Of a stretch of 24,330 nt of DNA, positions 9,706-19,517 are shown piece by piece. The notes below the pieces were generated by a model. It saw only the letters and a program-made list of their open reading frames with translations, was not told the origin of the DNA and searched no databases. The stretch comes from Chara braunii (Eukaryota; Streptophyta; Charophyceae; Charales; Characeae), in NCBI GenBank assembly GCA_003427395.1, contig BFEA01000924.1:56106-80435 (forward strand). The letters run 5' to 3'. Position numbers and translations under genes: made by a program. The first letter of the stretch is position 1, and each line of letters begins with the position of its first letter.

Positions 9706-10262
9706 ACGAGATAGATTGTTGTAATTATTGATTTTGAATGAAGAATGCCCAATAAAGCACGAATCATTAATTCTCGCTGATCATCTTCCTCCCTAGGTGA
9801 CCATCTCCTTCGAGTTCGTTCTCATGACCTCTATCTGCTGGTCCTCAGCTGTATCCGGTGTAATAAGCGGGGGAAGAGAACGATTTATGAAGACATATAG
9901 GAGGAAGGGAGAAGGAAAGGTCGTCGCTGTTCGTTTAGGAGATTGCATATCGCGAATTTCGGCTCGATCTTATCTCCGGGGATTATGATTAAGAGAGAGA
10001 GAGAGAGGAGAAGGGAGGGACCGGTCATGTGTCCTATCACGGACGTTTTTGTGAGAGGCAGCAATAAGCCAATGCCACCTTCAACTAGACACACACGGAG
10101 AGAGAGAGAGTGTCGAACAGACAAGAAAAACAGACATACAGGTAAACATAGAAAGAAAAGAAAGAGCACATGCATGAAGAAGACTATAGTGGGCAGAAAG
10201 AATACCTGAGAAGAGAGAGAGGAAAGAAACGACAGTGGGGCATAAAGGGGAAGGTCACCTAC
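9706..10262. other. No firm gene; short protein-like frames on both strands
   Basis: At 9797 the plus strand has a good acceptor (pyrimidine tract then CTAG|G) followed by an open frame, while the minus strand of the same DNA reads PDTAEDQQIEVMRTNSKEM up to a stop. I cannot choose between them. GA-rich tracts follow. Confidence 0.3.
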
Positions 10263-10335
10263 CTTTGATGAGTACTTGTGTTGGATTGCTGTATTCCGCA
10301 CTGTTGGACATAAAGTGGCTGATCTCCCAGAACTG
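10263..10335 (-). CDS. Exon-like stretch, unrecognised protein
   Basis: The minus strand is bounded by an acceptor-like CACTTAG| (exon start 10335) with a CTAAG branch-like motif upstream, and by AAG|GTAGGT (exon end 10263). Two of three frames are open through the 73 nt. One reads QFWEISHFMSNSAEYSNPTQ. It lies between the exon-like stretches at 10643 and 9618 in the same orientation, which is what a multi-exon minus-strand gene would look like. Confidence 0.2.
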
Positions 10336-10642
10336 CTAAGTGTGATCATTATGACAAAACTTAGCCACACATGTATGGACTTCACATTTTCGATCTCCAG
10401 TATGGATTTCGTGTGACCTCCCAATCTATGTCATTGTGTGCGTGTGCATAAGAGGGGGAGAGACAGAACACACTCAGACCCACAATCACATACATACAGA
10501 GAAACATAGTGGGAAAACACAGTCAGACATACAGTAAGACGCTCAGGCAAACGAATAGACTGACAAACACGCCTATAGAAAGAAAGAGAAAGAGGTACGA
10601 TTATAAACAATGTATTTTCTAATGTTGTAGCAGAAGACTCAC

Positions 10643-10696
10643 CTTCCATGCGTCACGAGCAAAATGCAGTGAGGCTCATTACGCTTGAAGACGAAA
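10643..10696 (-). CDS. Exon-like stretch with an ILLVTHG motif
   Basis: The minus strand reads KRNEPHCILLVTHG and then meets AAG|GTGAGT, a consensus donor (exon end 10643). A possible acceptor (ACCAACAG|) sets the start near 10696. Histidine-phosphatase / phosphoglycerate-mutase-like proteins carry a hydrophobic strand followed by a late catalytic His in a T-H-G context, so the motif is suggestive. The first catalytic motif of that family (RHG) is not visible upstream. An overlapping 72-codon minus-strand frame (10653-10871) reads VHEGLR and NARIRKW in another phase, which might be an adjoining piece. Not a firm assignment. Confidence 0.25.
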
Positions 10697-10935
10697 CTGT
10701 TGGTGTAGGTGCTAACCACTTACGGATACGCGCATTTGGCAGATTGCTTCCCAGTAGAGACTTTGTAGTAAGAAGTTCTTGGATGTTGTGTAAATCTATA
10801 ACAGAATTACCCCTCATCGGTGCGCATGTGCTCACCCGCAAACCTTCGTGAACATACACGGCCCCATTCACTCGGAGAAGGAGAGAGAAGAAAAAAAAGA
10901 AAAGACAGAGTTACAGACAAACGAACGGATAGACT

Positions 10936-10983
<48 letters not shown>

Positions 10984-10987
10984 AACA
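10936..10987. repeat. (CAGA)n microsatellite
   Basis: About ten CAGA units decaying into CAAACAGA and GATAGA variants. The Cys-Leu-Ser-Val frames across it are artefacts. Confidence 0.95.
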
Positions 10988-11093
10988 GATAGACAACCAC
11001 AGACGAGCGAAACAGACAGGCTGGCAAGACACAGACAGATAGACTGTTAAACACACAGACAGCACGCACAGAGAGGGAGAAGTAAGGGTCATG

Positions 11094-11275
11094 ATGCAAA
11101 AGCATGTATTTGGCCTTGGCGACGGTCTGGCATCTTCATGTACTTCGGCTCTGCTGCTAACGTCAACAGTTGCATTCTCAAAGCGTAGGCAGATAGTAGT
11201 TGCGGGAAGATAGGCTCGGTACCGAACGCCAAAATAGGGGGAGAGGCTCAAAATACTTATATTGGATCATGAGAG
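11094..11275 (-). other. Dispersed module, copy A; best-preserved reading frame
   Basis: On the plus strand, CATCTTCATGT, then CTCTGCTGCT 7 bp later, then GTTGCATT and GTAGGC occur in the same order and nearly the same spacing as in copy B (20058-20245). On the minus strand the frame is open for about 50 codons (11247 down to about 11094) and includes EPIFPQLLSAYALRMQLLTL and EPKYMKMPDRRQ. Where copies B and C have a CAG|GTAC donor, copy A has CAAAT, so the donor is lost. I recognise no protein family. Copies A, B and C all lie beside or near GA- or CAGA-type arrays. Confidence 0.45.
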
Positions 11276-11427
11276 CAAGCTCTCACCGACATTTGGATTC
11301 AGAGCTTCGGTTCTTCGTTAGTAAGATGACCACGCATTACTACTTTCCAAACAAAATCAGACTTTATGGTTTTTAACGTAATTTTGTAATTTGGAATCAG
11401 TCGCCTCACTATTTTCAACTTTTCTAT

Positions 11428-11452
11428 ATTATTATTATTATTATTATTATTA
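11428..11452. repeat. (TTA)n microsatellite
   Basis: About eight ATT/TTA units. Confidence 0.95.
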
Positions 11453-12154
11453 CTGCAATGATTGACGACCCTAGCAGGCTTTGTGCCCACCCTAAGTGAA
11501 GACGGTCCTAAATATCAGCAAGGGGCGCTTGCCACAACATTTTCCGATGTGGGTTTCAAACGGTTGTTGCAGGCTAGCTGGTTGGAGGGCAGTTTGGGCC
11601 TCACTCTGGACCTTTCCAGAAGCAGCAGTTGCATCAGGCAACCGAGCCCAGGGCTTGGGTTGTTGTACCCCGGGCGCGCGCAATATGGGGCCGGCATGTT
11701 ACTAAGTAACCATGGACAACCAAGGATGCAACATTGTCACCTCGTCCGCACTCGAACACTGAATGGTGTGGGGCACAACCGGACAAATGAGGCACTAACA
11801 GACTGTGGCTAAACACGCAGGGCAACAAGCAGGCGCCCACACAACCTTGCACGATGGGCAGAACAACAAACACGCGCGCATGGTCCTAAAAACAGACAAT
11901 GCAGGGCAGCTTGCGGTTTGTTAAGCCCAGGATTGTGTGACGAAGGAAAAGGGGGCTAAAAACATGGGGTTACTAGAAAAAGAGAAAAGAACAAAAAGAG
12001 TAAGAGGGGGAAGGTGAAGAAATGGAAAGGGAAAGAAGGAAGCAAAAAAATAAAGATTCTTTAAAATGGTATATCGATAAAAAAATATATATTATTCACC
12101 TTCGAAATTCTGCTTCTTTCAAGTTCATTCAAGAACATCGACAAGGTGATGTCA
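11453..12154. other. No firm gene; 116-codon plus-strand open frame
   Basis: The frame 11462-11812 is open but overlaps several open frames on both strands and matches nothing I know. A hairpin of about 10 bp (CAACCGAGCCC / GGGCTTGGGTTG) lies at 11639-11663. The rest is purine-rich. Confidence 0.4.
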
Positions 12155-12235
12155 CTATTATTATTATTATTATTACTACTTTTATTATTATTATTATTTC
12201 CTTGTTATTACTATTATTTATTGCTTGTTGTTGTT
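12155..12235. repeat. Imperfect (TTA)n / (TTG)n microsatellite
   Basis: TTA units interrupted by CTA, TTC and TTG variants. Confidence 0.9.
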
Positions 12236-12508
12236 TTACTACTGTTGTTATTGGACATCATATGATAAACATAAGCCAGGAAGGAAGAGAATGCGGGATA
12301 TTTGGAGAGGAGAAAAGTGGCGGTGCCTACCTCCTCCATCCTCCTCCATTATTTTCCTTGATTGACCCTCCTTTACACCTATCTTCTCGACTATAAATGT
12401 TTGATGATGCATTTTCACTAAGATGATCTTGGGTTTTTGCTTAAGATTTAGACAATCAATTGCATAGATTGGATATGACCGATAAACAGGGCGATTCCGG
12501 AAGCTCTG

Positions 12509-12531
12509 TCAGAGTTCAGGAGGAACTCTGA
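12509..12531. other. 9-bp perfect hairpin
   Basis: TCAGAGTTC / GAACTCTGA with loop AGGAG. It lies 236 bp before the hairpin array but lacks the array's two-tier plan. Confidence 0.7.
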
Positions 12532-12766
12532 AGGCAAGGAACCATGAAGCACGCGTCACGTATTCCTTTCCCGTATACCCATACAAACTACAACCCTTTA
12601 TCGGACTGCATGTATGGCTGTGTAATTTACTATTTATGCTTTCTTCATGACTAAAATTTATCAAAAGGAAAAATGTTATATGATTGAAATAAGAATTCTG
12701 CCTGATGGATGAAAAGGAACCCAAGTTAACAAAGAAGGAACCGAGACTGCTTTGATTTGAAGAACA

Positions 12767-14346
12767 AAGTGGTGCGATGGAGGTTCATGTGCGAGTCGTC
12801 GTGCTACTTGTGTATGCTCTAATCCTACCAAGAGTTGGCGATGAGGTACTCATATGTGAGTTACCTTACTATCTGTCGGATCGACTGACGTCGTGAAGGA
12901 GAGGAATATCTAACATTTAGAAACGATAAAGAGAGGCTCTTGTGCGGGTTGTCCTGTTAACCCATTGGACAAGTCCCTGAAGGGGGTAGAAAACCCATGT
13001 GTGGGTTTGACACTTGCCTTATGAGATTGGGACGATTGACACAGTCGGAAGGTGGCGATACTCCTATGTGTGCTACCTCACCACCTTGTTTAACTAGAAA
13101 TCTGCTTGATGTCGCCGCCGCATAGATTAACTGGCTAGCAATGACTGAGCAAAAATATACATCAAGAGGGGTGAAGACTCTTCAGAGAGTCATCACGCCG
13201 CTTGTCTGAAAGTTACTCATAATAAGATAGGCGAACGATTGAAACAACTTCGAAAAAGGGTTCCTTTACCGATTACCTATGAATCAAATAAGTAGTAGGG
13301 AGTTCATGTGTGAATCATCCTAGTACTTATTAGATATCCGACTAGCTAACTCAAAGAAAAGGTGAAATGCAGGAGGTCGAGAAATAATAGGGTACTCATC
13401 TACGAGTGACCCTGCTATTTGTTTGAGTATTACTAATGACTTGTTTAATTACGAACAAACTGTTCATCCAGTACTAAACCAAGGGGATGGGGGGGTTAGG
13501 TTCTAACTTTCTTTCTTATTAAAGGTTTAAAAAAATTCAGTTTTTGCACTTGTTAAAGGTGTAGTAGGGGGCTCCAGTGAGGGTCATCCTATTCACACAC
13601 TTGAGTCAAAGATTGACTAACGATCTAGAAGAAGTAAAAAACCACATTGTTACTCTTCCTCCAGTAATTTACTTACTCTCAGGCACTCCGGTCATCAAGC
13701 GGGTAATAGGAAGGTTTCTGTAGGAATCATCCTATTACTTGTTTAAGATATTAACTACTCATCACCCAAGGAAGTAGTAGGGGGGCCTTCGTTAGGGTCA
13801 GCCTATTACTTGCTTGATTCTATACTAACTTACGAGGTGGGATACCCCTATAAGAATATCCTAAACATTGGTCTTTTGTATAAACTAGCCAGGTCTCAGC
13901 TCGGTTGGCCTCGAGAGAGCAATAGGATGCCCCTTGTGAGGATAGTCTTATTGCACTCGTGAAGTGAACCGTGCATATGGTCGCGTGATAGTAGGAGCTT
14001 TGGTGCCGGTCGCCTATTATTCACTCAGACCGTTACCAACCTTTGGGAGGGGGTTATAAATCCAGATTTTTCTGAAACGAAAACTGAAACAAGTAGTGAG
14101 ACGCCCCTGTATGAGCCTCTTGATTATTTGTTTTAAGTCAGTAAAAGGATATTCCTATGCAAGCTGTCTGACTACTCGGAACAAATCTTGTGTGATTTTT
14201 CTTACTAACCGTTTGCGTTTGCATTCACTGGACTGGAAGGGAATCGAGTGCTCATATGTGATTTACTCGACTGCGGGTTTGATTAATCGATTGCTTAGTA
14301 TTGACCAAGTAGCAAGAAATTCAAGTTTGAATCAACCTACTACTTG
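12767..14346. repeat. Array of about 18 two-tier hairpins with covarying arms
   Basis: Clear members: 12767-12809, 12845-12865, 12991-13008, 13049-13087, 13163-13204, 13287-13331, 13382-13420, 13559-13598, 13632-13674, 13697-13744, 13767-13816, 13912-13959, 13985-14024, 14087-14133, 14244-14270, 14306-14346. Weaker ones lie near 12930, 13840 and 14137. The plan is an outer stem of 7-15 bp, a 1-4 nt internal loop, an inner stem of 4-7 bp and a loop of about 4 nt, often TGTG-like. Example 13697: outer AAGCGGGTAATAGG with CCTATTACTTGTTT, inner GGTTTC with GGAATC, loop TGTA. Example 13163: outer CAAGAGGGGTGA with TCACGCCGCTTG, inner GACTCT with AGAGTC. Spacers often hold a TACTAAC-like word. No long frame crosses it. 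Function unknown. Confidence 0.85.
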
Positions 14347-15713
14347 AGTATGTTAGAACAAATAGAAGAGAGAGGAAATAACAATGCTCATGTTGGAGCT
14401 ATGCCTCACGAACCTAAAAAAGAAACAAAAAATGAATTAGGACCGCGGGAAAAGAAATACTAGTAGAATAAGAACTATTGCGAAGTCCGTGTCCGTTCAT
14501 GGCTTTCAAGTGGAAAACCACGACATCAAATTGGTTGAAACTCTAGTACATAAGCACCAAGGTGTGTACTTCAAAAGACAGGGAATATAAAGACTAAGAG
14601 ATGGGAAAATATGAATTTTCCTAAGGCAACTTAGGACGCAGATATGAAACTCCTTGAACGAGAGGAGAAGGGACAAACGGCTTAGGGTAGGATTGTGAAA
14701 GTATAAACTGGGATTAGACGTTGGAATGTCGATCCTAGAGCTCACAGTCCAGATCTGAAGGTTTGACCCGTAGATATCAATATGTGGGAAATCGAGTGGG
14801 AATGTTGAATCTTTGTTGACCCGTGTGTGTGCAGGTCCCTGTTTGATCTACTACAATTGAAGAAGTGGTTCTACAAGAAAATAACCAAATTTCCTGTTAT
14901 CTCTCGATGCCAGGTCGGTTGTTACTGATTCAACTTTTCTCCCTTGGTTTGATACCCACATCTAAAGTCAAACCCTGTGGTCAGTAAAACTGTCACCTGT
15001 GGTCATTGCTTGAATGGTCCTATTCATTCTCAAGGGTCCTTCGAAGAAATGTGAGGGGGTTAGACTTATGTCTCAGGAAAGATAGAGTCGTCATACATGG
15101 TTTGCGGAGTGAGGGATAAAGCCAATGGTTGATGGTTGACGCCGTTGGTACATGGCATGTGAACTATCTTTGCAGTATTCTGTGCAGGTCTGTTTTATGC
15201 GTAATTTTGGATTGAACTAGACTTGATCTGTTGAAGAGTCTCGGACACACAACACTTGTGAAAGTGTGAAGGGTTCTCGGATGTAATACCTTCGTATTCA
15301 TTATTTGTCATGTGTAACCTCGATATTATCTGATGTCTAGTTAAGTCATAATCTGCTAAAGAAGATAGAATGTCACAGGGAGTAAGAAGGTTTGATTGAT
15401 ACTTTGTTCGTCTTTGACAATAAAATAATACATTTTCAGACACAATAGCGGAAATAGACAACCTTCTAAAAAGTTCAACCTGAATAGTTAAAAGTCCAAG
15501 ATAGGAAAATCACATTCTGCATCTGACTTGACTAACGGGTCAGTCTTAGGCGTCTTACCGCGCATACCACATTCCTATATTGCGACGATCGAGCAAACAC
15601 CCTCGGCCGACCTACCTGTACAAAGGCATGTAAAAACCTTTGCATGTGGGCCGGTAGCTCAACAGGGATTCGCCTACCTAAGAGTGGTGACAACCCCTTG
15701 GGTAAAGGTAAGT
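14347..15713. other. No gene seen
   Basis: Mixed sequence after the hairpin array. CCTGTGGTCA occurs twice near 14974-15005. Minus-strand frames at 15195-15461 and 15532-15807 match nothing I recognise. Confidence 0.45.
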
Positions 15714-15761
15714 TATACCTCGTAGCACCCCGACCTGTCGTGGGGTGTCGTGAGAGGTATA
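15714..15761. other. Two-tier hairpin
   Basis: Outer TATACCTC / GAGGTATA (8 bp) and inner GCACCCC / GGGGTGT (7 bp, one G:T) with an 8-nt loop. The plan resembles the units of the array at 12.8-14.3 kb, but the sequence is unrelated and it stands alone. Confidence 0.7.
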
Positions 15762-15854
15762 GCTGACGCACAAGATCGGAGTGGTGTCTGGTTCTTTTCA
15801 AACTCAAAAAAAATCCTGCATGACACGACCGTGAGGTTCAACGCTCCCAGCAGA

Positions 15855-15871
15855 GTGCAGCAGCGCTGCAC
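15855..15871. other. 7-bp perfect hairpin
   Basis: GTGCAGC / GCTGCAC with loop AGC. Confidence 0.65.
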
Positions 15872-17340
15872 ACGACAGCGCCTAGTTTATGATTTGTTTA
15901 TCTCCTTTATATAATTTTTTTGACTTGAGACCCTGTGAAATTCATGTATGCAGTTCAAACGGATGAAGTCTGCTCTTATGCCATATTATATCATGAAGAT
16001 TGCAAATCCCAATAATGAACAGAGGTAATTTTATAGCAGTTAGAAGGGGAAAAGTTGAAATAGAAAAACATGTTTTATCTACAAATAAATCTCACGAGCT
16101 AACAAACTCAACATGCGAGTAACATTTTTATGCAGTTTACATAACGTTGAAACATGACATAATTATCTTCATAACAAACATTTTGAAATCATAAATGATC
16201 GTAAGATGCTCCAATGGATTAAACCCCAGTTTGCACTGCTTACTGCACTCAAAAGATTGATGAAAATCATAACTACGTATAACTTAACACTTAAGCGCGT
16301 GAAAAGGCAATATAGCATAATCGCATATACACGACTGAAAAGGAAAAAATTAAATGGATCATTGATTGCTTAGCTTCAATTTAAAAGATATATACATCAT
16401 CGTGTGATCGATTATTACAAAGGGTGATATTTTAATAAAAACGATCTCACAACTCACTAACAAGATAAAAACGTGTCTAGGGTTTAAAAAATTGTGATAG
16501 GTTTGTTATTCCTAAGTAATTATGAGATAAAAAAAAATTGTATCTAACATTCAACCTATAAGAAACCTATCTTTTTTACAATGTTATAATAATGCAACAA
16601 ACCACTTTGGGTTCAAAAAGATGTGATAATATTTTGCAACATTTCTTAAGTTTGCAGCCCAATGCAAAGAGGGATGCTAAAATGTATGTTTACAATCGTC
16701 ATGTTTATCAAAAAGGCAAAGCCTCATATGAAAGTTGTCATTAACTTCAACCACAGTACACGGCTCTGACCTTGCTGAAAAGGATCTCGTCGCATAGTTT
16801 TAAAAGGATCTCGCATCGTTCATAAATTTCATCAATGGTCAATGTCATGTTTCAAACCTTTGAAACTCGTTGTGAGGGGTCCTTCGCCGATATATGATCA
16901 TAATGCCAGTTAAATCCAGTCGTTTTCTATTCCTCCTATAACAGGTCGATCTCCGACAATGGATTTTATCGATACTCTTGTGGGCAAGAAAAAAAACAAA
17001 GAATTTTACGTTATTGCATATTGACGAAAAAGGCGATAAGGATTGCATTAGGGCGTAGCAGCAAAAGAAATGGTAACTCTTTTGTTTGAAACCACTAGTC
17101 TACTAGTGTTGGGAAATTACGAGTTTTTGCCAATTCCCGAAGAAATCAAGGGTGGGACCCAAGTCCAACAAGTCCCATAAATCTTAGTTATTTTTCCCCC
17201 GTGTGTGAAAGGAAAAAGGGAAAAAAAATGTTTTCTATACTGCAACAATATCGGGCAGGATATCCTAGGAGGTGCTGCTCATTGTCTTCTTATACATACT
17301 TCATCTTACAACAAATATAGTAACATTTTGGAAGTTGTTT
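15872..17340. other. AT-rich stretch without a gene
   Basis: No open frame of note. GATAGGTTT (16496-16504) and AAACCTATC (16563-16571) could pair across about 58 nt. A perfect 6-bp hairpin (CACTAG / CTAGTG) near 17096-17107 is followed by TGTTGGGAAATTACG. That looks like the first bases of a plant LTR, but I found no second copy or CA end. Confidence 0.45.
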
Positions 17341-17520
17341 TTTTTTAGACTGGGCCGCCGCCCGACCGAGCGGGCCTCAGCCGGTTGGGTCCGCGAGGGT
17401 CTGCCCAGCGAAACCGGGCAATGCAAAAACACGGCAAGGATTTTTTTTGTTTTTTTTGAAGGTCGGGTTGTGCTGCGCTACCCTAGAGGGCCCCGAATCT
17501 GCAGTAAAAAGTGAACTTCG
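17341..17520. other. GC-rich block next to a T-tract
   Basis: A T9 run is followed by about 90 bp of GC-rich sequence. Read on the minus strand this is a GC-rich unit ending in an A-tract, the layout of a short retroposon. No target-site duplication was found. Confidence 0.3.
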
Positions 17521-17590
17521 AGGGGTGGGGGTGTGGGGGGGGGGGGGGGTGCTGGGGGAGGGATGTCAGCGGGGGGTCTGGGGGATGTCA
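17521..17590 (+). other. G-run cluster, G-quadruplex candidate
   Basis: Many runs of four or more G, including one of about 16, with short spacers. Such sequence commonly meets four-tract G-quadruplex rules. Confidence 0.8.
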
Positions 17591-17636
17591 GTGCTGGTAT
17601 GTCACAGACCTTGCAGGTGTGTATGTGGAATAATAA

Positions 17637-17960
17637 TAAGAAGAGGAGGAGGAGGAGGAAGAAGACGAAGAAGGGTGGAGTATGACAGGAAGAAAGATCA
17701 GGCGAGATGAAGTTGGGGGAAATGGGATGGCAGGCAGCGGGGAGGGGGGGCAGAAGAAGGAGAAGAAGAAGAAGAAGAAGAAGAAGAGGAAGGGAAGGAG
17801 GAGGAGAAAAAGACGACGAAGAAAAAGCGAAGGAGGCGAAGAAGAAGAAGAAGAAAAAGCAGCGAAGGGGGAGAAGAAAAAGAAGACGGCTGGTGGAGGA
17901 CGGCGGGAAGGGGGGCTCGAAAAGGAGGCAGAGAAGAAGAAGAAGAAGAAGCAGGTGATG
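17637..17960 (+). repeat. Purine-rich tract, mostly (AAG)n/(GGA)n
   Basis: About 320 bp almost entirely A and G on this strand. Lys/Arg/Glu frames across it are artefacts. Long homopurine tracts can form triplex DNA. Confidence 0.9.
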
Positions 17961-18027
17961 GAGCCTATCCCCAGATGCTAGTGGTGTCTGCTGTTTATCA
18001 GCACCACTAACACCGGTGGGGGTTTTT
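17957..18027 (+). repeat. Dispersed short hairpin repeat, copy 1
   Basis: It starts GATGGAGCCT, contains a perfect 8-bp stem TAGTGGTG / CACCACTA (17979-17986 with 18002-18009) around TCTGCT, and runs into a T then A-rich tail. A second copy lies at 23728-23798. Confidence 0.7.
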
Positions 18028-18110
18028 GTAAAAACAAAANAAAAAAAAAANAAAAAAAAAAAGAAAAAAAGAAAAAGAAAACGCGAAGACGACGAAGAAG
18101 AAGATTTTTT
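18028..18110. repeat. Poly(A)/purine tract with ambiguous bases
   Basis: A-rich tract with two N calls, then T8 and a short (CT)n run. Confidence 0.85.
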
Positions 18111-18283
18111 TTCTCTCTCTCTCTCTCCCCCAAACTAAGACCCTTACCTTGTTGAAGGCGGCCGTTGGTGGGCGACGGCAGGCACGCGCGATGGCGGGCG
18201 TTGGCAGCTGCTGGCGGGGTGCGTCGAAGAGGCGCATCGAAACGGCGAACACACAGTGCTGCAAGGCAGGGAAGGGGGGAGGG

Positions 18284-18411
18284 AACGGGGGCCGGTAGTT
18301 CCAACCCTCACCGACTTGAGATCGATGCAATCTGGGCCGTCGATCTTCGAGATCGACGATCCAAATGGGGCCCAATTTCAAATCGGTGAAATCGGGCCTA
18401 CCGGCCCCGTT
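18284..18411. mobile_element. 128-bp foldback element
   Basis: Ends AACGGGGGCCGGTAG (18284) and CTACCGGCCCCGTT (18398) are inverted repeats differing by one G. Inside them CACCGACTTGAGAT (18309-18322) pairs with ATTTCAAATCGGTG (18375-18388), 13 of 14 counting one G:T. The centre is GTCGATC / GATCGAC around TTCGA (18339-18357). The arms are collinear, so the whole element folds on itself. It could be a miniature foldback transposon or a small-RNA precursor. Confidence 0.7.
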
Positions 18412-19246
18412 GTTGTTTTTTTTGCGGTCCACACAGTCTATGAAGGGGGCAAAAAGGGCCCGGGCGCCCAAAAAAAAAAAAAAAAAAACTCACCTACAGT
18501 GATGCGCTGGGGGCGCCCAAAGGCCAACCGGGTGCGACAACCGGCCAGGCGCCCCGGCACCACCCCCCGGGCGACGGCCAGGCCGCCGGGCGGCCCGGGG
18601 ACCAGCCTAGGTTTTCTTCTTTTTTTCTTTCTCACGTGTTTGTTATGAGTCCCCTGCCAACGAGGCAGGTCAAAATCGGTGATCTGCTCAAGTTGTGTTT
18701 CCTCAGCGGATTGTAACGCTCATCACATTGGCACTGAGGAATGTATCCAACCATTTTCACAGCCGAATCCCCATTTCCACTTTTTTTCTTTTTTCTTTCT
18801 CTTTCTGGAATCTGACATCAGAATCCGTGATCTGCTCATGTTTCCGTTTTTTTTTTTTTCTTCTTCCTTTTTGAATCTGACAACCTGGCCATGGGGTTGA
18901 GATGCCCTCACCCAGGGCACACTCACACTACCACGTCCAATAATGTATACAACTGCATTCACGGCCAAAACTTTGTTTCCTTTTTTTTCTCTCCTTTTGT
19001 GAGTTTCACAGCAAACAGCGCCGCCCACGTCACACAGTTGTGGGGGGCCCTATCTAATCCGGGGCCAGTGCAATATATGCACGAGCCCAGGATGCAGACA
19101 ATAGGAAAGATCGCTAGGCTCAGGGGCACAAGTCGCAACCTGCCACTAAAAGTGACAAAGATGAAAGGAAAAAATCATTGTTGACTGTTTTGGGTGGGGT
19201 AGCGTTGAAAAACAAACCCCACCAGGGGAAATGTCAAGTGGTTCAA
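18412..19246. other. No gene seen; GC-rich then T-rich
   Basis: A poly(A) run of about 19 lies at 18470-18488. Strongly GC-rich sequence follows (18500-18610), then several T-tracts. CAGGGCACACTCACACTACC near 18913 resembles the end of the MITE-like element at 1289. Confidence 0.5.
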
Positions 19247-19318
19247 GGCAGAATAGTTTAGTAGGTTAGAACAGCGGAATCATAATTCGCATGTCGGGGG
19301 TTCGAATATTGGATCTCG
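19247..19318 (+). pseudogene. tRNA-like sequence, CAT anticodon, 3' half decayed
   Basis: The A box (TAGTTTAGTAGG, 19254-19265) and the start of a B box (GGTTCGAAT, 19299-19307) lie 45 bp apart. The D stem GTTT/GAAC pairs. The anticodon stem GCGGA/TTCGC is fully paired (one G:T) around ATCATAA, giving CAT at 19281-19283 with T before it. The T stem (GGGGG against ATTGG) and the acceptor stem do not pair. It may be an organellar tRNA-Met or tRNA-Ile insertion, fitting the atp1 fragment 200 bp on, or a SINE head. Confidence 0.65.
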
Positions 19319-19517
19319 TACTCGACTAATTATGTACTAGAAAAAAGAGTTCCTGTTTTTCGTCGTCTTTTTTCTTTCCGTCTTGGGACATGGGATCCTC
19401 TATTCTAGCAAGTTTGACCAGCACTTTTTCATGACCCAGGGACCAACTCCTCAAGTGCTTCAAATTCTTCTAGGCAAGTCTTTGGGGTTACTATATAGAA
19501 TTCCCACCTGAAAAGGT
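19319..19517. other. Sequence between the tRNA-like and atp1 fragments
   Basis: No feature recognised. It ends in a small hairpin (CACCT / AGGTG around GAAA, about 19505-19518) exactly where atp1 similarity begins. Confidence 0.4.

Noticed and set aside
10911-11251. Cys-Leu-Ser-Val repeat protein on the minus strand
   Set aside because: It is the translation of the (CAGA)n array. Only the part above 11090, which belongs to module copy A, has normal composition.
11462-11812. 116-codon plus-strand gene
   Set aside because: Five overlapping frames on both strands are open here because of GC content. No family is recognised.
12767-14346. Integron attC array or CRISPR array
   Set aside because: There are no gene cassettes between the hairpins, no GTTRRRY-type core sites, no identical repeats with unique spacers, and the context is eukaryotic.
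17108-17340. Solo LTR starting TGTTGGGAAATTACG
   Set aside because: No matching CA end, no second copy and no target-site duplication were found. The start alone is too short to support it.
17682-17981. Lys/Arg/Glu-rich open frames in the 17.7-18.0 kb tract
   Set aside because: A homopurine tract has no stop codons except TAA-type ones. Two overlapping frames are equally open and no domain is visible.
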